Part shown: positions 36,335 to 48,255 of the stretch, in pieces
Layout of the letters: every line of letters starts with the position of its first letter
Numbering within the stretch: the stretch's first letter is position 1
Source: Brassica napus
Lineage: Eukaryota; Streptophyta; Magnoliopsida; Brassicales; Brassicaceae
Assembly: GCF_020379485.1 (NCBI RefSeq)
Contig: NC_063445.1
Span: forward strand, 53,035,422-53,099,421
Direction: 5' to 3'
Length of the DNA stretch: 64,000 bases
Translations under genes and position numbers: made by a program
Notes under the pieces: generated by a model
What the model was told of the DNA's origin: nothing
What the model saw: only the letters and a program-made list of their open reading frames with translations
Database searches by the model: none

Positions 36335-37126
36335 TAGGCCTCGGCGTTCGGGTCTTCGGGTCGGGTTCGGACCGGTTCCTTTCGGGTCCGGGTCTTTTCG
36401 GGTCTTAGATATTTAGACCTAATAGGTACTTAGAAATTTTCGGTTCGGATTCGGGTCGGTTCTTCTCGTGTCCGGGTCGGTTCGGGTCTATATTTAAAAT
36501 ATCCATAAAATACCCGTAATTTTTTGGGTCCATATCGGGTCCGGGTATTTAGGATCTGAAAAGAACATGATATACTCAATTCCATCAACTTTAGTTGAAT
36601 ATTTGTCATATATATCTAAAATTTTACAAAAAAACTTAAATAAAACTATTAATAATTAAAATTAAACATTTTAAAACTCTAAATTTTACATTTTAAAGCT
36701 TTACACTACAAGAAAACAGCGGTATTCTGACGGACATTCCGACGGAAAATGAAATCCTCGGAATATCCCGAGGAATTTCCGAGGAAATTCCGAGGAAACA
36801 CAAAATTGGGTTTCCTCGGAATTTCCTCGGAATATACCGACGGAATTCCGAGGAAATATCAATCCGTCGGAATATTTCGAGGAAATTCCGAGGAAAAATG
36901 GGTTCCTCGGAAAAAACCGATGAATTCTGAGGAAATATTATAGCCGTTGGGGGATTTTACAAAATTCCGAGGAAATTCCGATGAACTAGCTTTTTCCGTC
37001 GGAATTTCCTCGGTCTGTCGGCAGGATTTAAACTATAAATACAAGCACTCCTCTTCCTCTTCATTCACTCCATATCTTCATCCTCCCTCTTACTCTATTT
37101 ACACACGAATTTGATTCATAAAAAAT

Positions 37127-40100
37127 ATGTCTTCTTCAAATTATTTTCGTTTTTGGATCGATCGACCTCATTTGGATCCGAACACGAGATTGCTTACGGA
37201 AGAATACCAACGAGGTATAACCGAATTCATGGGGTTAGTTCACCGACAACCGGAAGAAAAAACAGGTATGTTAAGATGTCCTTGCTCTAATTGTAAAAAT
37301 AGAAAGGTTATTAAAGAGTGGGATGTTTGGACACATCTATATTTGAGTGGGTTTACACGAAGTTACAAAATTTGGTATCATCATGGGGAAACTGATTATG
37401 AACATGGTAGTACTAGCGAACCTCAGCCAGCGGTTAGATTAGAAGAACCAATTAGAACGGATGTAGATTATGGTGTAGATACTGAGCAGATGGTAAATGA
37501 TCATTTTAGAGGGGAAGATTTACCCAATGCAGAAGCTAGGAGATTTTATGATATGTTGGATGCTGAAAAGCAACTATTGTACGAAGGTTGCAGAGATGGT
37601 CATTCAGCTTTATCATCTGCTACAAGATTGATGGGCATTAAAACAGATTATAATTTGGCTGAAGACTGTGTGGATGCGATTGCTGATTTTGTAAAAGGTA
37701 TTCTACCCGAGGATAATGTAGCTCCTGGTTCATACTACGAGGTTCAGAAACTGGTAGCTGGTCTTGGTTTATCGTATCAGGTAATAGATGTATGCAGCGA
37801 CAACTGCATGATTTATTGGAGGGCGGATGAACAGCGGGTTACATGAAAATTTTGTGGAAAGCCTCGTTATAAAGATACGAGTGGAAGAGTTCCAGTGCCA
37901 TATAAAAGGATGTGGTATTTACCTTTGGCGGAAAGGTTGCAGAGGTTGTATCTGTCTGAACGCACAGCGCAACCAGTGAGATGGCATGCGGAGCACTCAA
38001 CAGATGGTGAGATCAGACATCCTTCAGATGCAAAAGCGTGGAAGCATTTCCAATCAAAGTATCCTGACTTTGCGTATGAGAGAATAAATGTCTACCTTGG
38101 ATTATGTACTGATGGTTTCAGTCCGTTTGGCAAGAGTGGAAGACAGTATTCTCTATGGCCCGTCATTCTTATACCATACAACCTACCCCCAAACTTGTGC
38201 TTGCGACGAGAGTTTTTGTTTCTCTCGATTCTCGTTCCCGGACCAGAGCATCCTAAGAGATCACTTGATGTGTTTCTTCAGCCACTAATATATGAGTTGC
38301 AACAACTATGGACTCAAGGTGCTGAAACATACGATGTTTCGTGTAAAGAAAACTTTCAAATGCGGGCAGTACTAATGTGGACAATAAGTGATTTTCCAGC
38401 ATATGGTATGTTGTCTGGGTGGACAACGCATGGAAGGCTATCATGTCCATATTGTCAAGATAACACTGATACTTTCAAACTAAAACACGGAAGGAAAACG
38501 TGTTGGTTTGACTGTCACAGGAGATTCCTACCACCTGATCATCCATATCGTAGGAGTAGGAATTTGTTTACGAAGAACAAGAGGGTGTTTGACAGTCCAC
38601 CTCCGGAAATTTGTGGGAAAGATTTGAAGATACAACTAAGAGATTTTGGTGCAGAAAGGACGCCAGACGTCGGTGGACATGAGCGTTTTCAGGTAGATGC
38701 TGTTGGAGAACTACATAACTGGCACAAAAAAATATTTTCTGGGATCTGCCATACTGGGAGGATCATCTGCTAAGGCATAATTTAGATGTCATGCATATTG
38801 AGAAGAACTTTTTTGACAATCTCATGAACACGATCCTTAATGTTCAAGGTAAAACAAAGGATAATTTGAAGTCAAGACTGGACTTAGTCGATATATGTGC
38901 TCGTTCAAAACTTCATGTTGATGAGAATGGTAGGGCTCCTTTTTCCATATACCGACTTGATACAGAGGGAAAAGATGCGTTCTTTGATTGGATTTCAAAC
39001 GATGTGGAATTTCCAGACGGTTACGCATCAAATTTGCGTAACTGTATCGACAGAAAGGAAGGAAAGTTTACTGGCTTGAAAAGCCACGATTGCCATGTAA
39101 TGATGCAGCGCCTCCTTCCGTTCGCCTTCAAGGAACTATTACCACGAAATGTTCATGAAGCAATTGCAGGGATAAGTGGTTTCTTCCGCGATTTATGCAC
39201 GAGATCAGTGACTCTTGAAGGTATTGAAAACTTGAAGACTAACATAGCCGTGATTCAGTGCAACCTTGAGAAGATATTTCCTCCCTCATTTTTTGATGTT
39301 ATGGAGCATCTTGTTATTCACCTGGCAAGAGAATTGGAACTTGGTGGTCCTGTGCAGTATAGATGGATGTATCTGTATGAGCGGTATATGTTCCATTTGA
39401 AAAAGATGGTGAAAAATTTAAGTAGGGTGGAAGGTTCTATAGTCGCACAGATGATCAATGAAGAAACTTCAAACTTTGTCGAGTACTACTTTCCAGCAGA
39501 AGTTCAGACCAAAAACAGAAGACCTGCTCGGCATGATGATAAAGGCGAACGGGCAACATATCATGTTACGGTTCCAGACATTTTAACAGACGTTGGACGA
39601 CTTAGCGGAAAACCAAAGGACCGTTGACTTACTGAGCAGGAGCGCAGTCATTTGCAAACATTTTTGCTCACCAACTGCGAAGACATTCTTCAATATGAGA
39701 GGTAAATAAATGAGCTTACAAATTTTTATTTTAACAAGTTGAAATTTAAATCTTAATTAATTACATTATTGTCATCATATACAGGGTTTTCATGGCGGAA
39801 AAGCGGTTCGAGTATAGATACGCCACAGAGGACGAACTAGAAGAAATGAAGCAGAGAGAATTTACTGGATGGATGTTTACTTATGTGAGTGCTTTAAGCA
39901 AATTGAAATATATTTTATCACATATTTATACTAATTCACATTTATTGATATAACATATATATATGTGCTATTAATAGGTGTCTGCTGGTTTGGCCAGAGG
40001 TGAAACATTTGACGATTGGATACGTGGGATGGTCGTTGGACCAAACTTTGTTGTGAAGTCATATCCGAGATTTTGTACTCGAGGATATGCATTCACAACT

Positions 40101-40382
40101 CAGAAGAGGAGACATTCGAGTACGACTTATGATGCTGGCGTTTGTTCTGCATCAGGAGATGATGTATACTACGGACACATACATGATATTTTGGAAATCA
40201 AGTATTTGGGCATGGTTGGATTGCGCTGTATTATTTTCTATTGTGATTGGCACGACAACACTCCAGATCGAGGTGTGAGAACAGATGCATTTGGTGTTAC
40301 ATCAGTAAATTCGAGGCGAAAGCTGCAATATTATGATCCTTTCATTCTTGGTGAAAGATCCAGATTCAGATTCATCTGGTGA
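37127..40382 (+). pseudogene. CACTA TNP2-type transposase with nonsense and frameshift mutations
   Basis: The start is MSSSNYFRFWIDRP. The transposase-associated domain (CPCSNCKNR), the tnp2 core (LCTDGFSPFG, SDFPAYGMLSGW, DVMHIEKNFFDNL), a DUF4218 region (QRLLPFAFKELLP, GGPVQYRWMYLYERYM) and a DUF4216-like C-terminus are all recognisable. Lesions are an in-frame TGA at 37844-37846 just before KFCGKPRY, a frameshift in the A-run near 38730, and a TGA ending at 39627 before LTEQERSH. The 3' part has two introns (39702-39784 and 39884-39977). It encodes no full transposase, but is less damaged than the minus-strand copy at 20530. Confidence 0.9.
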
Positions 40383-40705
40383 TGATGACTCGGAAACAGA
40401 CTACCATTGATATTTTTTTAAAGAAATACCGAGGAAATTCCGAGGAACACTTGATATAACCTCTTTCCTCGGATATTAGTTATTTGGTTTATCTAGCAAG
40501 GCAAAGCTGAATACGAATTAAAAACTACTCAAAACACAACCAAATAAAACGAAGAAACCATGTAAAAGAAATACGAACGCATAATTAAGAAAAAAAAAAC
40601 TAAGTTCAAAATTAACAGAAAATAAGACCATAAAACGTTAGAATAGAAAAGAAAATAAAATAGCGCGGTCGGAAATCAAATGGCAATACTGGCCGGTGAT
40701 AGCTC

Positions 40706-42154
40706 CTACTCCTCGTCTCCTGCTCCAGATGTTCCTGCATCGTTGGGTCTCTTGGACCTCTTTCCTACCCTGTGTGTACCACTCGAACCCGAACCAGAGC
40801 TGGATGGAGAGTTGTCCCGATGAACTACATCATCCTTTTGGCAACGACACGGCCTGATACGTGAAATGGCAGCCCAGATCTTGTGTAGCATGTCGTTGTT
40901 TGTCTTTATGCTCTGATCTCTCCAATGTTGTTGCTGGCGCGAAGTGGCGTTCGGTGGAAGCTCTTGCAGCTTGTACTGGCTGGAGTCTGATGGGAGTAGC
41001 TGATGGGGTTGTGAATCATCTGGAATGGCTTGTGCAGCCTCATCTTCTCCTTCTTCATCAACCACGGCCTTGCCTTTGGTCTGATATTTTGGCGTGAAGA
41101 AGGATGGCTTGTCTACTAGTGCGGTAGCAGGGGGTAGGAACTCAACTGCAGCCTCTGAAAGTAGAGCAGTCAGGCCAATCTGAGGCAGGTGGCAGTAGAG
41201 TGTTTTCTTCGCTCGGTCCTGGAATACGTAGACGTAAGGACCATCCCGATCGATCCTCGAGTGGGGACCAGATATGAACTCCTTACTTACTAGAGAAATG
41301 ACATCCAGGTAGTTCCAAACAATGTTGTTCGATCTGTCCAGTGCTACCTGATGGTTCTCGCAGTCTACACCCACATGTCTAAGGATCCGAGTAATCACTG
41401 CACCAAATCCACATGCATTGCTCTTGGATTTGGTTACTTTCCCCTTGTATTCTGCTAAGTTTGCGGCCAGCACCACTCCCATGTTGAAGGCAGTAGCAGG
41501 TGGGAATGTAGAGTTTCCAAATGCCGGTAGCAAATGCCTCACACCTTGGTACAGGAGGCACAACTCCCATTGCGTGACTGATGCGGCTGTGGTTGTCCCG
41601 TATAGCAATGAGCTAATGAGGCGTGTGGCATATCTCAGTACTGGGCTCAGGATAAGTGACTCCTTTGCCTGAGAAGATCTGTAAACCCCTGTGCCAATCG
41701 TTTCCCAGAAGTTCAACAGCTCTGAAGTCCAATAAAGACCAGATGTCCTCTCCCCTGCACTCAATCCAAATAGTCCGCAGAGGTCTGTGAAAGATACCTC
41801 AAAGTATACTTTCTGCACTACGAATGCCAGAAAACCTTCCTGATGGCTATCATCGGGACGGCTGACGTATGCGGATGCTATGAACTGGCGTACCAACTCC
41901 AGATAAGTGGGTTCGTTGAGGTTGCATAGTTGGCCTAGACCCATGTTCTGGAACAGCCCTTCAATGTCTGCTTTGATTCCCAATATTGTCATCTTCTCAG
42001 GACATGCTAGTTGTGTAGCCGGAACGGCTACCTTCTTCATGTTGTTGTAGTGGGTGGTATCAGACTTATCCCACTTCTTTGGCCTTTGCTTCTCTCGCTG
42101 AGACGAACCCTCTTCTTGTGTGTTCTTCTTTGCTGATGTTTTCGTGCGCTTCAT
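40706..42154 (-). CDS. Athila ORF1-like protein carried inside the CACTA element
   Basis: A single uninterrupted frame of 482 codons lies antisense to the TNP2 and TNP1-like genes and between them. The N-terminus is basic (KRTKTSAKK, KQRPKKWDK). The core has LFQNMGLGQLCNLNEPTYLELVRQF, a DLCGLFGL segment, SPVLRYATRLISSLLYG and a WELCLLYQGVR segment. The tail is low complexity and ends in acidic residues. The order resembles the Arabidopsis retrotransposon ORF-1 (Athila) family, normally encoded by Gypsy-type Athila elements. No LTR, reverse transcriptase or integrase accompanies it. Its role here is unknown. Family assignment is by pattern memory and moderate. Confidence 0.6.
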   Translation of the reverse strand: MKRTKTSAKKNTQEEGSSQREKQRPKKWDKSDTTHYNNMKKVAVPATQLACPEKMTILGIKADIEGLFQNMGLGQLCNLNEPTYLELVRQFIASAYVSRPDDSHQEGFLAFVVQKVYFEVSFTDLCGLFGLSAGERTSGLYWTSELLNFWETIGTGVYRSSQAKESLILSPVLRYATRLISSLLYGTTTAASVTQWELCLLYQGVRHLLPAFGNSTFPPATAFNMGVVLAANLAEYKGKVTKSKSNACGFGAVITRILRHVGVDCENHQVALDRSNNIVWNYLDVISLVSKEFISGPHSRIDRDGPYVYVFQDRAKKTLYCHLPQIGLTALLSEAAVEFLPPATALVDKPSFFTPKYQTKGKAVVDEEGEDEAAQAIPDDSQPHQLLPSDSSQYKLQELPPNATSRQQQHWRDQSIKTNNDMLHKIWAAISRIRPCRCQKDDVVHRDNSPSSSGSGSSGTHRVGKRSKRPNDAGTSGAGDEE

Positions 42155-42662
42155 TCTCTACAAAATAGAATCATTGCTCTCAACATGGTTATATTCAATT
42201 AAGAACTCAAAGCAACATGAAAATGAAAGGCGAAATCAAGTTGTGATAAAAAAAAACAAATTGAAAAAAATTTCTCAATCCCTAAATCATCTCAAATCCT
42301 GTTCCAAACTCGTTGATCACAGACAATTGTGTTCTATTCCATGTTTAAACATCTGTTTCATGCATATTTGATCAAGGAATCGACACGGAAATAAGAAATT
42401 CACAAAACCCAAAAAATTGCTCAAGAACACGATTTTAGAATGTGGAGATTCGCGGAGTATACCTGTCTTAGGGTGAAAACGAGTGTAGGAATCAGGTAGA
42501 GCTTGAAAAATTAAGGGGAATAGAGCCCAAAATTGTTCAAATCGGATGATTATAGAGAGAGAAAGAGGGGGGGAATTATAGGGGAAATCGGAGGGGATGA
42601 GAGTTCTGAGGTTTAGATCCAAAAAGTTCGGGTTTTGCCTTATAATTCTGTTTCCCGCACAC

Positions 42663-43283
42663 GCATCGATTGATGCGTTTTTGAACAAATACGGATCGAT
42701 CGATCACATTGTTACGCTTTAGTCCATCTTAGTGATCGATCGATGCGTTTTTGGACATATATCCATCGATCGATCCGTTTATAAAAAAACTTACAAGATT
42801 TTCCGAGGACATTCCGAGGAACACTTGAGATTCTCCATCGATCGATGGGATAATCTAATCGATCGATCACATTCTTACGCTTTGGTCCATCTTAGTGATC
42901 GATCGATGCGTTTTTGGATATATATACATCGATCGATCCGTTTATAAAAAAACTTACAAGATTTTCCGAGGACATTCCGAGGAACACTTGAGATTCTCCA
43001 TCGATCGATGGGATAATCTAATCGATCGATCACATTCTTACGCTTTGGTCCATCTTAGTGATCGATCGATGCGTTTTTGGATATATATACATCGATCGAT
43101 CCGTTTATAAAAAAACTTACAAGATTTTCCGAGGACATTCCGAGGAACACTTGAGATTCTCCATCGATCGATGGGATAATCTAATCGATCGACCACATTC
43201 TTACGCTTTGGTCCATCTTAGTGATTGATCGATGCGTTTTTGGATATATATACATCGATCGATCCGTTTATAAAAAAAAATTG
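42663..43283 (+). repeat. Tandem array 1 of a 163-bp unit with ATCGATCGAT motifs
   Basis: Unit starts at about 42732, 42895 and 43058, plus a partial unit at 43221 and a degenerate lead-in from 42663, give a strict 163-bp period. Each unit holds several ATCGATCGAT palindromes, GCGTTTTTGGA, and the CACTA subterminal motif TTCCGAGGA. Open frames of 71 codons repeat with the unit and are not genes. Confidence 0.9.
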
Positions 43284-43950
43284 ACGTATTGAAGCCCCAA
43301 ACACTAGTTCCTCGGAATTTCCTCGGAATATTCCGAGGAAATTCCGAGGAAGAAGAGTGTTTCCTCGGAATTCCCTCGGAATAATCCAAGGAAATTCCGA
43401 GGAAATAAAGTTTTTAAACCGAAAACAACGTTTTGCGGTTTGAATAACACCTATATAACCCTTATTAAGTGTCTTACGTTCATTATGAAGTCAAAAATTT
43501 GTTCCTTACCGTATAATTAACATTTTTCCGATTGTATGAACGAAATCCCACAACATAAGAGAAGCACTTATACCTTTTAATGAACGGTAAAGGGAATACT
43601 TTCAATTAGTTTTGAAATTTGTTATTTCATGGTTTATGCTCATCTATACAAAGAATCCTCAATGGTATGCATTACAATTGTATAAGAAATAAAATACGGC
43701 AAAAAATTGATGTTTTGAAACCCCAAACACTAGTTCCTCGGTATTTCCTCGGAATATTTTCATTTTACCGGGCAAATATTTCGCGAAAATTGAAATTAGA
43801 ATTCCGTCGGACCCTAAGTTTTATAACCACGAGCCCCTTCTTCTTCCCCATTTCTCTCTTCTTCCTCTGCGCGACTCCTCTCTTCTCTCCGGCGATTTTC
43901 CCCTGAAATCCGACGATATCTCCGGCGATCTCCCCCTTCTCTTACACAAA
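43284..43950 (+). other. Spacer between array 1 and the truncated TNP1-like copy
   Basis: This stretch is part of the internal duplication (copy 1 of 42358-44724) and matches about 47575-48253. It contains further TCCTCGGAATTTCCTCGGAA motifs and the presumed 5' UTR of the TNP1-like gene, which has CTCCGGCGAT repeats. No gene is seen in it. Confidence 0.6.
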
Positions 43951-43952
43951 TC

Positions 43953-44736
43953 ATGCAAGGACCCTATCCCACTCTCTTAGGTTCTATTTTTTAGGTTTTT
44001 GTGTAGTTTTGATAGATTTTTGTTAGGGTGATTGGTTAGGATTGTGATTTGGTTGTATAATAGGTTTAAAATTGTGATTTGGTTGAATAATTTGTTTTGT
44101 TGAATTGATTTAGATTTTTTTTATAATTTCTTTATTTTTTTGTATTTATAAAATCGATTTTTGTATATAAAATCGATTTCTGTATTTTACAAAACGATTT
44201 TTCTATATAAATTCAATTTTTTGGATTTTACAAAATCTTTTTTGTATATAAATTCGATTTTTTGGATTTTACAAAACATTTTAAATATCTATAAAACTTT
44301 TTTTGTGATTAAAAACTATTATTTGGGATTTAAAAATATTTTTAATATATATATATATTATTAAAACTATTTTTATATATTAAATATTTTTAATATATAT
44401 AAATCTTTTTTTGTGATTAAATTATTTGGGATTTTTTTTAAAAAAAAAATTAATTTATATATTTCTCTATTTATTAAATATATTTTTTTAATTTACAGGT
44501 CTCATGATGATCAGACCCGGCCTCGACAGCGTCGTGGTCGTGGTGGTACGGGGAGCCAGTCTCGGGATTCCAGCCATTTTCAGGATTCCCCTTCGCCCCA
44601 CAGCTCCAACCATACATCTCCCTCTGCTGCACCCGCTCCTGCTCCTCTCGCTCCCGCTGCTGCATCCGCTTCTGTTCCTCCGGGTCCTCCGGGAGTGATG
44701 AGTGTTGCGGAGTTGGTTCAACAGTCTATTAAATGA
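43953..44736 (+). pseudogene. Truncated TNP1-like gene (first two exons only)
   Basis: It matches 48256-49089 closely: the untranslated exon, the long AT-rich first intron and the [15 protein letters not shown] exon. The donor after CAAATCAT reads GCAAGG instead of GTAAGA. Homology stops at 44724 after GTTCAACAG, where VAELVQQ is followed by SIK and a stop. The rest of the gene is absent. Confidence 0.8.
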
Positions 44737-46204
44737 TGATTTCTACTCATATAGTTTTTGATCATTTGTATCTTTTATAGAAAAAATTTAAATTACTGAT
44801 AACAAAATTTTCATTGTGGGATTAATAGTTTTATTAATTTATAATTTAAAAAAAATAAGTTGTCAATGATCGTTCAAAAATTTTATCAAAAAAATTGTTC
44901 AAAGTAAATTTTGAAACTAAAATACTGTATTTTATATGGTTTTTAGTTTAATTTAAAACGATATATATATTAATCTTATTAATTAATTAAATTAGACTTT
45001 TTACTTATATAATTGTATAGGCGTGAGAAGAAGGTACGGAAGGCGGGAGTGTTGATTGGTGGCTGAGATTGAACAGCTTGCTGATTGGTGACTGGGAGCG
45101 GCGGTGGAGTGGACATGGCGGTGGCGCGTGAGGTTAGGTACGGCTGATTTGGGCGAGAGGTTTGGATCTTAAGATTGGATCAGATCCGAGCTCCGTGTTA
45201 GATATTTTTGGGCCTAATACATAAGGTTGCACCGGCCAATACCTTCAAGTCACGGTTTCGACATTTCCTTTTGCCTTTTTTTTGGAGATCCTTATACATG
45301 GATCAATTTTATTATCTTGTTAATCAAACTAGACATGGCAAATTAAAAACCAAACTAAATTACAAAAGTAAACCAAAAAGAAGAATAAATATTTTTATAT
45401 TTCTAACATCCAAAATATTTGGGGTTAAAAATCAAATGAATACTAAAAAATATAATTTATATTTTAAAATATTTTAAAACTAAAATATTTAATTTACCTA
45501 TTTTCAAATTATTTGGTGTATTTAAAATAATTGAAATAATCTGATTTATCTCTCATTTTTATTTGAACAATTCAAACTATTCAATATTTATAAAATATAT
45601 CAGATATATCTAAATTATTATCTATGAAGTGATTTTTAACATTCGAGCTCTCATGTTAAGTTAGAGTGACTAATGTCTATGTTACTCTTAATAAATAATT
45701 AATACTATCTATTCTGTTATATATTGTCAAAAAAATAAAAACATATTTTAAAAATAAAAATATAATTATTCTATATACTGTGTTATTATCAAGGCAATTT
45801 CTTTTTATCAAGAGCCCTCAGCTACGTTCTGTTTTTAAGAATCCGGTTTTGGTTTCGCTGGGCTATATCTCTTTATGTGGATGCATTGTGAAATGGGGAT
45901 TCATTCAAATTTTAAAGTTTTGGGCAAGCAAATCCATCTCTCTGAACCTGAAAGCAACAAGGTTAGATCCTCGTGTCCCTTCTTTCATAGATTAGTCAAC
46001 GCATTCTATTGAAAGTGATGTAATCAACATTACAGTCTGAAGTATTTAGGAGTTGAATAAATCGACTTTAATAAATTGTGTAGTTATGCGTTGGCTAAGC
46101 TATGATACCAACCAAAAGATGAACTCAACGCGAACTTAACCTACTCATCGGAATAAAACCATCAAGACAAATCAAAGCTATAGAGAAACAAAAAACTCTC
46201 CAAA
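44725..46204. other. Unrelated 1.5-kb filler inside the CACTA element
   Basis: The segment does not match either CACTA half and has no CACTACAAG terminus. It includes a GC-richer patch (about 45018-45195) and a 71-codon frame (45780-45995, containing SPQLRSVFKNPVLVSLGY), which may be captured exon fragments; I do not recognise a source gene. The remainder is AT-rich. Confidence 0.4.
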
Positions 46205-46420
46205 CATCTTGTTATTCACTTGGCAAGAGAATTGAAACTTGGTGGTCCTGTGCAGTATAGATGGATGTATCTGTATGAGCGGTATATGTTCCATTTGAAG
46301 AAGATGGTGAAAAATTTAAGTAGGGTGAAAGATTCTATAGTCGCACAGATGATCAATGAAGAAACTTCAAACTTTGCCGAGTACTACTTTCCAGCAAAAG
46401 TTCAGACCAAAAACAGAAGA
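46205..46420 (+). pseudogene. TNP2 transposase fragment, 216 bp
   Basis: It aligns without gaps to 39307-39522 with about seven substitutions (about 97% identity). It encodes LVIHLARELKLGGPVQYRWM and on to QTKNRR. At 46421 it is fused directly to sequence matching 42358, so the TNP2 3' end and the whole reverse-strand ORF present in the other half are deleted here. Confidence 0.88.
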
Positions 46421-46689
46421 TCATGCATATTTGATCAAGGAATCAACACGGAAATAAGAAATTCACAAAACCCAAAAAATTCCTCAAGAACATGATTTCA
46501 GAATGTGGAGATTCGCGGAGTATACCTGTCTTAGGGTGAAAACGAGTGTAGGAATCAGGTAGAGCTCGAAAAATCAAGGGGAATAGAACCCAAAATTGTT
46601 CAAATCGGATGATTATAGAGAGAGAAAAAGGGGGGCGAATTATAGGGGAAATCGGAGGGGATGAGAGTTCTGAGGTTTTGATCCCAAAA

Positions 46690-47574
46690 GTTCGGGTTTT
46701 GCCTTATAATTCTGTTTCCCGCACACGCATCGATCGATGCATTTTTGAACAAATACGGATCGATCGATGCGTTTATAAAAAGGCTCCCGAGATTTTGTTC
46801 GATCCATCAATGGGTTAATCTAATCGATCGATCACATTGTTACGCTTTGGTCCATCTTAGTGATCGATCGATGCGTTTTCGGATATATATCCATCGATCG
46901 ATCCGTTTTTTAAAAAACTTACACGATTTTCCGAGGACATTCCGAGGAACGTTTGAGATTCTCGATCGATCGATGGGATAATCCAATCGATCGATCACAT
47001 TGTTACGCTTTGGTCCATCTTAGTGATCGATCGATGCGTTTTTGTATATATACACATCGATCGATCCGTTTATAAAAAAACGTACGAGATTTTCCGAGGA
47101 CATTCAGAGGAAAGCTTGAGATTCTCGATCGATCGATGGGATAATCCAATCGATCGATCAAATTGTTACACTTTGGTCCATCTTAGTGATCGATCGATGG
47201 GTTTTTGGATATATATGCATCGATCGATCCGTTTATAAAAAAACTTACACGATTTTCCGAGGACATTCCGAGGAACGTTTGAGATTCTTGATCGATCGAT
47301 GGGATAATCCAATCGATCGATCACATTGTTACGCTTTGGTTCATCTTAGTGATCGATCGATGCGTTTTTGTATAGACACACATCGATCGATCCGTTTATA
47401 AAAAACCATACGAGATTTTCTGAGGACATTCCGAGGAAAGCTTGAGATTCTTGATCGATCGATGGGATAGTCTAATCGATCGATCACATTGTTACGCTTT
47501 GGTCCATCTTAGTGATCGATCGATGCGTTTTTGGATATATATACATCGATCGATCCTTTATAAAACAAAAATTG
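46690..47574 (+). repeat. Tandem array 2 of the 163-bp ATCGATCGAT unit
   Basis: Unit boundaries fall at about 46860, 47023, 47186, 47349 and 47512, the same 163-bp period as array 1, after a shorter degenerate start. Copy number is about five against three and a half in array 1, so the arrays have changed size since the duplication. Confidence 0.88.
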
Positions 47575-48255
47575 ACGTATTGAAACCCCAAACACTAGTT
47601 CCTCGGAATTTCCTCGGAATATTGCGACGGAATTCCGAGGAAGAAGAGGGTTTCCTCGGAATTCCCTCGGAATAATCCGAGGAAATTCCGAGGAAATAGA
47701 GTTTTTAAACCGAAAACAATGTTTTGCGGTTTGAATAACACCTATATAACCCTTATTAAGTGTCTTACGTTCATTATGAAGTCAAAAATTTATTCCTTAC
47801 CGTATAATTAACACTTTTCCGATTGTATGAACGAAATCCCACAACATAAGAGAAACACTTATACCTTTTAATGAACGGTAAAGGGAATACTTTCAATTAG
47901 TTTTGAAATTTGTTATTTCATGGTTTATGCTCATCTATACAAAGAATCCTCAATGGTATGCATTACAATTGTATAAGAAATGAAATACGGCAAAAAAAAT
48001 TGTTTTGAAACCCCAAACACTAGTTCCTCGGAATATTTTCATTTTACCGGGAAAATATTTCGCGAAAATTGAAATTATAATTCCGACGGAATTCCGACGA
48101 AAATGTTCGTCGGACCCTAGGTTTTATAACCACGAGCCCCTTATTCTTCCCCATTTCTCTCTTCTTCCTCTGCGCGACTCCTCTCTTCTCTCCGGCGATT
48201 TCCCCCTGAAATCCGACGATATCTCCGGCGATCTCCCCCTTCTCTTACACAAATC

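Noticed and set aside
40706..42154. Full Athila LTR retrotransposon nested in the CACTA
   Set aside because: No LTRs, primer site, reverse transcriptase or integrase were seen around the ORF; only an ORF1-like frame is present.
42732..43110. Repeated 71-codon open frames starting MIDRC
   Set aside because: They recur with the 163-bp unit and overlap one another; they are a by-product of the tandem array.
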